A DNA stretch of 38,602 bases, from assembly GCA_002709385.1 (NCBI GenBank), contig PAQS01000012.1, positions 1 to 38,602 on the forward strand, written 5' to 3'. Shown in pieces: positions 33,655 to 38,602 of the stretch; positions within the stretch are counted from its first letter, which is position 1; each line of letters starts with the position of its first letter. The translations under genes and the position numbers were made by a program. Source of the stretch: Waddliaceae bacterium (lineage in GTDB: Bacteria; Chlamydiota; Chlamydiia; Chlamydiales; GCA-2709385). The notes beneath the pieces were generated by a model, which did no database searches, was not told the DNA's origin, and worked only from the letters and a program-made list of their open reading frames with translations.

Positions 33655-35067
33655 CTAGACTCCTTTAGAAAATCTTTTCTCCTTTGCCTTTCCATAATAA
33701 GCATCAAATATACAGACAATATTACGAATAAAAAGCTCTCCTAGAGGAGTAATCTGTATATGATCAGCATCATGTTGAAGAAATTTTTCTTTTTCAAAAC
33801 AAGCTAAGTTTGAAAGCTCTTTTTCAAAATACTCATCGAAATCTATTTGAAATCGATCGGAAAAATCTTTCTTAAAGAGTGAAAAGTTACACATTAAGCG
33901 ATGGATGACCCACTTACGTATGATATCATCTTGAGAAAGTACAAGCCCACGAGACGCTGGAAGTTTTTTCCTATCGATGGAAGCGTAATAATCATCTAAT
34001 TCTTTTACATTTTGTACATAGCAGTCTTTTACATACCCAATTGATGTAACACCAAACCCTATCATATTCTCTGCCAAACGTAGAGAGTAGCCTTGAAAGT
34101 TTCTTTGTAGCTTATTTTCTAAGTATGCTTGAGCTATTTCATCATTTTCCCGAGCAAAATGATCCATTCCCAAAGCTAAATACCCTTTATCTACCAATTC
34201 TTTTCGGGCATTTTGATAAATCTGAAATTTTTCATCGGTTTCAGGTAAGGTAGAGTCCTTAATGGCTTTTTGATGGGGCTTTAACCAAGGAACTTTCGCA
34301 TAAGAGTAAAGTGCAATACGATCAGGTTCTAGATCTGCAATTTCCTCTACGGTTTTTTTAAAAGAACGTTTTGTTTGATAAGGAAGTCCATAAATCAGAT
34401 CTATATTGATACCAGAAAATTCTAGCTCTTTTGCCCATTGAAATGTTGCTTTTGTCATTTCATAGCTTTGCCGACGTTTTACAGCTTCTTGAACCTGAGC
34501 GTCTGTATCCTGAACACCAAAACTCACACGATTTAACCCTAAGTAACGTAAATGACGAAGCTTCGCTCCTTGATCTGCATAAACGGTTCTAGGGTCAATT
34601 TCAATTGAGAACTCACCTTCTGTATCTAAATCAAAAAGGCTTCTCAACTTTGCCATAATACGAGTTAGCTGCTCTTCTGTTAGCTTACTGGGTGTGCCCC
34701 CACCAAAGTGCAACTGAGTAATACGAAAACGTCCCTTTACTCTACTCGCAAAAAGCTCTAGCTCTTGTAGAAGATAACGTACATAACGCTCTTCTTTATC
34801 TGCACGTCGATTTAAAACAACAGAACAGCCACAGTATAAGCACATACTGCTGCAAAAAGGAATGTGAATATAGACAGATAAGGCATCATTTTCTACAGAT
34901 AATTCGCTGAGTTTTTGCTCGTAACGATCTACAGAAAGCTCCCCCCACTCCGGTGCTGTAGGATAACTCGTATAGCGAGGTATGGGTTCATTCATGCGTA
35001 GAAGTAAGTCTAAATCTACTGTACTTACAACTTGACGCTTTTTGGACTTAGTACCTACTTCTAACAT
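33655..35067 (-). CDS. hemN: Oxygen-independent coproporphyrinogen III oxidase
   Basis: A radical-SAM enzyme that converts coproporphyrinogen III to protoporphyrinogen IX. The 4Fe-4S cysteines are in PFCSSMCLYCGCSV (C-x3-C-x2-C, with the extra cysteine typical of HemN). LHFGGGTPSKLT, NRVSFGVQDTDAQVQEAVKR and DLIYGLPYQTKRSF follow in the expected order. The 470-residue length and the N-terminal RYTSYPTAPEW match true HemN rather than the HemW heme chaperone. It stands between hemE (14 bases) and hemG (one base). Confidence 0.95.
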   Translation of the reverse strand: MLEVGTKSKKRQVVSTVDLDLLLRMNEPIPRYTSYPTAPEWGELSVDRYEQKLSELSVENDALSVYIHIPFCSSMCLYCGCSVVLNRRADKEERYVRYLLQELELFASRVKGRFRITQLHFGGGTPSKLTEEQLTRIMAKLRSLFDLDTEGEFSIEIDPRTVYADQGAKLRHLRYLGLNRVSFGVQDTDAQVQEAVKRRQSYEMTKATFQWAKELEFSGINIDLIYGLPYQTKRSFKKTVEEIADLEPDRIALYSYAKVPWLKPHQKAIKDSTLPETDEKFQIYQNARKELVDKGYLALGMDHFARENDEIAQAYLENKLQRNFQGYSLRLAENMIGFGVTSIGYVKDCYVQNVKELDDYYASIDRKKLPASRGLVLSQDDIIRKWVIHRLMCNFSLFKKDFSDRFQIDFDEYFEKELSNLACFEKEKFLQHDADHIQITPLGELFIRNIVCIFDAYYGKAKEKRFSKGV

Positions 35068-35081
35068 GCCTCATCTTCTCC

Positions 35082-36113
35082 TTAAAGAGCTGCTGTGTGT
35101 GGACTATATGCTTTCACAACTTGAACTAGGTGCTTTACCTTTTCTGGTTCTAAATCAGGAACAATGCCATGCCCTAAATTGAAAATAAATGCTGGATCAT
35201 CTGCCATAGAATCCAGAACTTTTGTTGCTTCACGCTCGATCACAGACTCAGATGCATAAAGAATTGTTGGATCCATATTTCCCTGTAAACAAACCGAGCC
35301 TAATTCCTTTCTTAGTTGGGCTAAGTTTGCATGCCAATCAATACTAATACAGTCAGCTTCCAAACTCATCAAATCCTGTGCAAACATAGATGTTCCACGG
35401 CAAAAAACAATCAATGGAATTCCATATCCTTTCACTGAATCAACGATCTTTTTTATATACTTTAAACTGAACTCTAAAAACTGCTCATGAGCCAGACTAT
35501 CAGCCCAGCTATCAAAAATTTGTAATACTTGTGCTCCAGCTTCAATTTGCATCTTCAAATAGTCAATTGTCAATTTTGTGACCGTTTCCATCAGTAGATG
35601 AAAACTTTCCGGATCCTGAAAAATCCATCGTTTTGTTTTAAGGAAATTACGGCTAGAACCTCCTTCTACCATATAGCTCGCTACGGTGTAAGGTGCACCA
35701 CAAAAACCAATGAGAGGTACTTTTAATTCTTTACGCAAAATCTTAATGGCATCTGAAACATAAGAAAGTGATTCATTAGCTTTAGGAACCACTAAACGAG
35801 CGACATCTGCTGCATTGCGAACAGGGCGTTCAATAACAGGGCCTACTTTTTCCTTAAAATGTAGTCCTAACCCTAATGCTTCTACTACTGTAAGGATATC
35901 AGAAAATAAAATCGCAGCATCTGGATCTAGAAAGCGTATAGGAAGTAGAGTGACTTCTGCAGCGATTTCTGCTTGATGGCACATTTCTAAAAAATCGTAT
36001 TTTGCACGAATAGCTCGGTACTCTGGCATGTAGCGTCCAGCTTGTCGCATAAGCCAAACAGGAGGACGTCCTTCATTTTGTCCTTTCAATGCTTTCAATA
36101 GTCGATCATTCAT
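35082..36113 (-). CDS. hemE: Uroporphyrinogen decarboxylase
   Basis: This enzyme removes four acetate carboxyls from uroporphyrinogen III to give coproporphyrinogen III. The 343-residue chain shows RPPVWLMRQAGRYMPEYR near the start, AILFSDILTVVEALG with the catalytic aspartate, and GFCGAPYTVASYMVEGGSS. It starts the hemE-hemN-hemG run, a chlamydial order. AGGAAG precedes the ATG. Its substrate comes from HemC/HemD, encoded 13 kb away on the other strand. Confidence 0.96.
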   Translation of the reverse strand: MNDRLLKALKGQNEGRPPVWLMRQAGRYMPEYRAIRAKYDFLEMCHQAEIAAEVTLLPIRFLDPDAAILFSDILTVVEALGLGLHFKEKVGPVIERPVRNAADVARLVVPKANESLSYVSDAIKILRKELKVPLIGFCGAPYTVASYMVEGGSSRNFLKTKRWIFQDPESFHLLMETVTKLTIDYLKMQIEAGAQVLQIFDSWADSLAHEQFLEFSLKYIKKIVDSVKGYGIPLIVFCRGTSMFAQDLMSLEADCISIDWHANLAQLRKELGSVCLQGNMDPTILYASESVIEREATKVLDSMADDPAFIFNLGHGIVPDLEPEKVKHLVQVVKAYSPHTAAL

Positions 36114-36328
36114 TTTGCTTCCTAATTACTGCGTACAAGATCCTCGCAATCATACGATGTAACAAAACAAAATGAAACCCCTCATCTTAATCTCAAACAT
36201 AAAGCATCTCGGAATATATTTTTTATATACATTAGAATTCAGGAGCAATCACATCTGCTGCGAAATTACGCAGCCATTGAAGCTGAAACGGAATTGCTTG
36301 TTATAAGAATCCCTGAGGTACAAAGATT

Positions 36329-37531
36329 CTATTTCTTATCGTCTCCCAAATCGATCGAAAGCACCGTAGCTGAAGTTGTAATACGTGATAGAAAAACATA
36401 TACAAACGGGCTTAAGAGAATAGAAAGTATAAAAGGGCTATATTGAATCAGCCCATAATTATCCAAAAAAGAAACTCCTAAAGCAAAAAAAGACAAGCTC
36501 ATCAGAACTTGTATACAAGAAAAATACTCTACAATAGCAGGAGAAGCACCAGGGTCTTGAATCACTCGAATCATACTACTATAAACTCGAGGAACCCAAT
36601 CGTATTGATTTTCTCTTTTAATCCCTTCTTGAATAACTGCTTTTATATAACTTTGTGGCCCTTGTGCATCTAACATCCAAATCAGAATTACCATAAGTAA
36701 ACCTGCTAAACCTATCATTGCAAAAAGACAGAGTCGCCCTATTCCCAACAAATCTTCAGGACCAGAAAAAATAATTCCCATAGAAGATAAAGCTGTAACC
36801 GTTATTGCAGCTGCTAACTTCCTCAAACGCAAAGAACCTTGAAGAGAATTAGAAAAATGAATCGCTGATACCTTAAAAGAAGCTAAAAGACTCTTCCAAG
36901 AAGAATCATCTATATCTGAAGTAAAATCAAATGCTGATTTAGGTAATGACTCACCTATGCAGTAATTAAGTTGAATTTTACTTCGTGCTTTTATCCAAAG
37001 GTAGAGCATAAACACAATATGTATCACTACATTAAAAACAGCCCATGAATAAGAAAAATATTCATAAATTAAATCAGTACTACATGCCATAGATAAGAGT
37101 AAGATTGTTCCCAAACAAAATAAATAAAATTGGAAAGCTGGCGGTGGATCATAATCTGAAGAATCACCAGAAAGAAGATGTTGCTGAATTTTAGGAATAT
37201 CATACCTACTTTCCAAAATCCATACTTCACTCTGTGCTGCGCGACGCATAACTTGAAAATGAAAGATATCTGACATACATGCTGATAGTAAGCCTAAAAA
37301 CCCACCCCAAGATATAAGCAAAACTACAATTCTAGGGTTTACATCCCAAAGAAAAAAATCTGTAGAAAAAAATACAGCTGCAGCCAAAGCGATCGTTGTA
37401 AACCACTTCATAGTCATATCTCTAAACATCATTTGAGAATAAGCATGCAAAGTGATTATGTCATACATAACATGCTGTATGTCAATAACCTTAGATATTT
37501 CAAGAGCATCATAATCTATATTTTTCTTCAT
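36329..37531 (-). CDS. Polytopic membrane protein of unknown function
   Basis: A 400-residue protein (start ATG 37531) with about eight hydrophobic segments and two soluble stretches. The first repeat-like block is HAYSQMMFRDMTMKWFTTIA followed by two spans; after a cytosolic part a similar layout recurs (IHFSNSLQGSLRLRKLAAAI plus spans), so it may be an internal duplication. I recognise no family and no catalytic motif. It lies 64 bases downstream of the LuxI/GNAT-like gene on the same strand and is probably cotranscribed. The ribosome site is weak. Its first block shares an R-x5-W pattern before a span with the partial protein at the window end. Confidence 0.75.
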   Translation of the reverse strand: MKKNIDYDALEISKVIDIQHVMYDIITLHAYSQMMFRDMTMKWFTTIALAAAVFFSTDFFLWDVNPRIVVLLISWGGFLGLLSACMSDIFHFQVMRRAAQSEVWILESRYDIPKIQQHLLSGDSSDYDPPPAFQFYLFCLGTILLLSMACSTDLIYEYFSYSWAVFNVVIHIVFMLYLWIKARSKIQLNYCIGESLPKSAFDFTSDIDDSSWKSLLASFKVSAIHFSNSLQGSLRLRKLAAAITVTALSSMGIIFSGPEDLLGIGRLCLFAMIGLAGLLMVILIWMLDAQGPQSYIKAVIQEGIKRENQYDWVPRVYSSMIRVIQDPGASPAIVEYFSCIQVLMSLSFFALGVSFLDNYGLIQYSPFILSILLSPFVYVFLSRITTSATVLSIDLGDDKK

Positions 37532-37595
37532 AACTACTAACACTTAAGGGTGTATTAATTAGTTATCGGATAACAAAGAAAAATAGTTTATCGAT

Positions 37596-38174
37596 TTACG
37601 CGCTTTGTCGATTTACCATGTTATCTCTTAAATCAACAGAAACTGTTAAAAGTGGGTATCTTCCATAACGCTTACAAACACATTGAAGGTCGTCATATAT
37701 TTGTAGCTCGTATCCCATCGAAGTAAACATAGGTTTTGACATACGAGCAAGAAAAGTTGTGGTCGCAGAAACCAAGAAGTCACAAGCACGTTGCTTTCCT
37801 AACTCTATGCTTTTTTCCACCATTGCATTGAGGTAAGGTTGTCTATTCCTAATTCTAGGCACAACAAATAGCCCCCCATACTCAAAAAAATGACTCTCTT
37901 CATTCAAAAAAGAAAGCGCCTTCATTACAGGTTGAGAACCAACCTCATCAACAGGCAATTCTGGCCGTCTACCAGGGTGGCTGAACAATAGACGTGTCCC
38001 AGCAACACAAGATCCATCTTCAATAATTAAAACAAATTCTGCGTTCTTATCATACTCTTCAATCGGATACTCAAAATCAGGTAAACGAAGGATTTCTCTA
38101 GTGGCTGACTCTCTTAATGCAAAGTATTCATTCATAAAAGGTCCATCAATAGAATCAACCACTATTATTTCCAT
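37596..38174 (-). CDS. LuxI/N-acyl-amino-acid-synthase-like GNAT protein
   Basis: A 192-residue protein (start ATG 38174). It resembles the autoinducer-synthase branch of the GNAT fold: YFALRESATREIL with arginines near 22 and 27, then EEYDKNAEFVLIIEDGSCVAGTRLLF with an acidic patch (E40, D42) and the GxRL motif (R61), then E98 in FFEYGGLFVVPRIRNRQ where LuxI has its conserved E...RF.V. The rest (about 111-192) matches the helix and strand order of acyltransferases that join an acyl-ACP to an amino compound. It could make an N-acyl amino acid or acyl-homoserine-lactone-like signal, or be an ordinary acetyltransferase. It is divergent from the partial gene at 38385. Confidence 0.75.
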   Translation of the reverse strand: MEIIVVDSIDGPFMNEYFALRESATREILRLPDFEYPIEEYDKNAEFVLIIEDGSCVAGTRLLFSHPGRRPELPVDEVGSQPVMKALSFLNEESHFFEYGGLFVVPRIRNRQPYLNAMVEKSIELGKQRACDFLVSATTTFLARMSKPMFTSMGYELQIYDDLQCVCKRYGRYPLLTVSVDLRDNMVNRQSA

Positions 38175-38384
38175 CAATTATCTCATTTTTAAAAGATTAA
38201 GATTTTATAAAGAGGAAATAATACATACAGTTAAAAATAAAATAAAGTTAATTAAGCAAATCAACAATAATTCCGATGATATAAACGACTAGGTAGAATT
38301 CATTAATCACTACGTTTTCATATATTTTCTATTGGAGATAATACGTCGATTAAGAAAAGAATGGATTCTTAATGGATGATTAAT

Positions 38385-38602
38385 ATGAGTGAAAATACAA
38401 GAGAAGGACTCAGCGGTGATAAAGCTGCTAAATTATTAAAAATGCTTTACGAGCATATAAGTCACTATAATTCTTTACAGATAGAAATTCGCCACAATAT
38501 ATCTAACTGGATTTTATACACGATCATTGCTTTAGGTTTCTGTGTAATTAATAATAGTTATTCCATAGGCGTTGTTAGCACTCTCTTATCTTTAATTTGC
38601 TA
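38385..38602 (+). CDS. Small membrane protein, cut by window end
   Basis: An ATG at 38385 opens a frame of 72 codons that stays open to the end of the window. The first 43 residues are polar and probably helical (GDKAAKLLKMLYEHISHYNS, then an R-x5-W patch), followed by at least one and probably two membrane spans separated by NNSYSIG. A short amphipathic helix with basic residues before a tight pair of spans recalls two-span SLATT-like effector proteins, but the match is only in architecture. I do not recognise a family. The ribosome site is weak (GGATG about nine bases upstream). The gene is divergent from the LuxI/GNAT-like gene. Confidence 0.55.
   Translation, partial: MSENTREGLSGDKAAKLLKMLYEHISHYNSLQIEIRHNISNWILYTIIALGFCVINNSYSIGVVSTLLSLIC

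Noticed and set aside
32283-33719. Longer hemG start inside hemN
   Set aside because: The frame extension overlaps the hemN end and the FAD motif begins right after GTG 33653, which has its own ribosome site.
36257-36274. GCTGCG/CGCAGC hairpin as terminator
   Set aside because: Only six pairs and no T-run on either strand; likely chance.
38101-38292. Plus-strand 63-residue frame
   Set aside because: Its start lies antisense to the conserved acyl synthase-like gene and the rest is Lys/Asn/Ile-rich AT-biased sequence.

Overview
The window reads as chromosome from a member of the Chlamydiota, most likely an environmental (Parachlamydia/Simkania/Rhabdochlamydia-like) lineage rather than Chlamydia proper. 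The main clues are gene order: accD-dut-ptsN-ptsN (the second ptsN fused to a helix-turn-helix), rnc-radA-hemC, and hemE-hemN-hemG next to clpC are arrangements I know from chlamydial genomes. The DNA is AT-rich, and most genes have clear Shine-Dalgarno sites and small overlaps inside operons. No rRNA, tRNA or CRISPR was recognised. The lineage is inferred from memory of gene order, not from a search.

Left end (1-752): a tandem repeat array whose unit carries 20-base inverted ends, then a small gene split by a frameshift. From 8896 down to 753 (minus strand) runs one long transcription unit: lplA, a PpiD-like membrane-anchored folding factor, a CBM9/DOMON-like protein, gcvT, gcvH, gcvPA and gcvPB. 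It holds the T, H and P proteins of the glycine cleavage system plus the ligase that can lipoylate GcvH. Around 8968-12349 lie a possible Inc-like membrane protein (plus strand), a secreted unknown, a degenerate PhyH-like protein and an SSS-family sodium symporter.

12576-16228 (plus) is a compact three-gene operon: an unrecognised 267-residue protein, a NifS/IscS-type cysteine desulfurase and an NhaC-family antiporter. Next, on the minus strand, are two genes unexpected in a chlamydia: an inhibitory-type serpin and a secreted protein ending in a PEP-CTERM sorting signal.

18847-24810 (plus) contains rnc, radA, a short hemC lacking the cofactor domain, and hemD, then rimK, a succinylglutamate desuccinylase/aspartoacylase relative and a RimB-like protease, which form a probable ribosomal protein S6 tail-modification module. 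A TetR regulator and an exported GST-fold protein follow; each has the same CTACCT-N6-AGGTAG palindrome upstream, so they look like a small regulon. accD, dut and two ptsN genes come next and end in a good terminator. A 503-base gap then holds a 162-base element with 37-base imperfect inverted ends, plus a second inverted repeat.

The right part (minus strand) has clpC, hemG, hemN and hemE, which with hemC and hemD give five late heme-pathway genes. The right edge has a multi-membrane-span unknown, a LuxI/N-acyl-amino-acid-synthase-like GNAT protein and, divergent from it, the start of a small membrane protein cut by the window. I see no intact transposase, phage or known defence system. The least explained parts are the 267-residue protein with its desulfurase and antiporter, the PEP-CTERM/serpin pair, and the cluster at the right edge.
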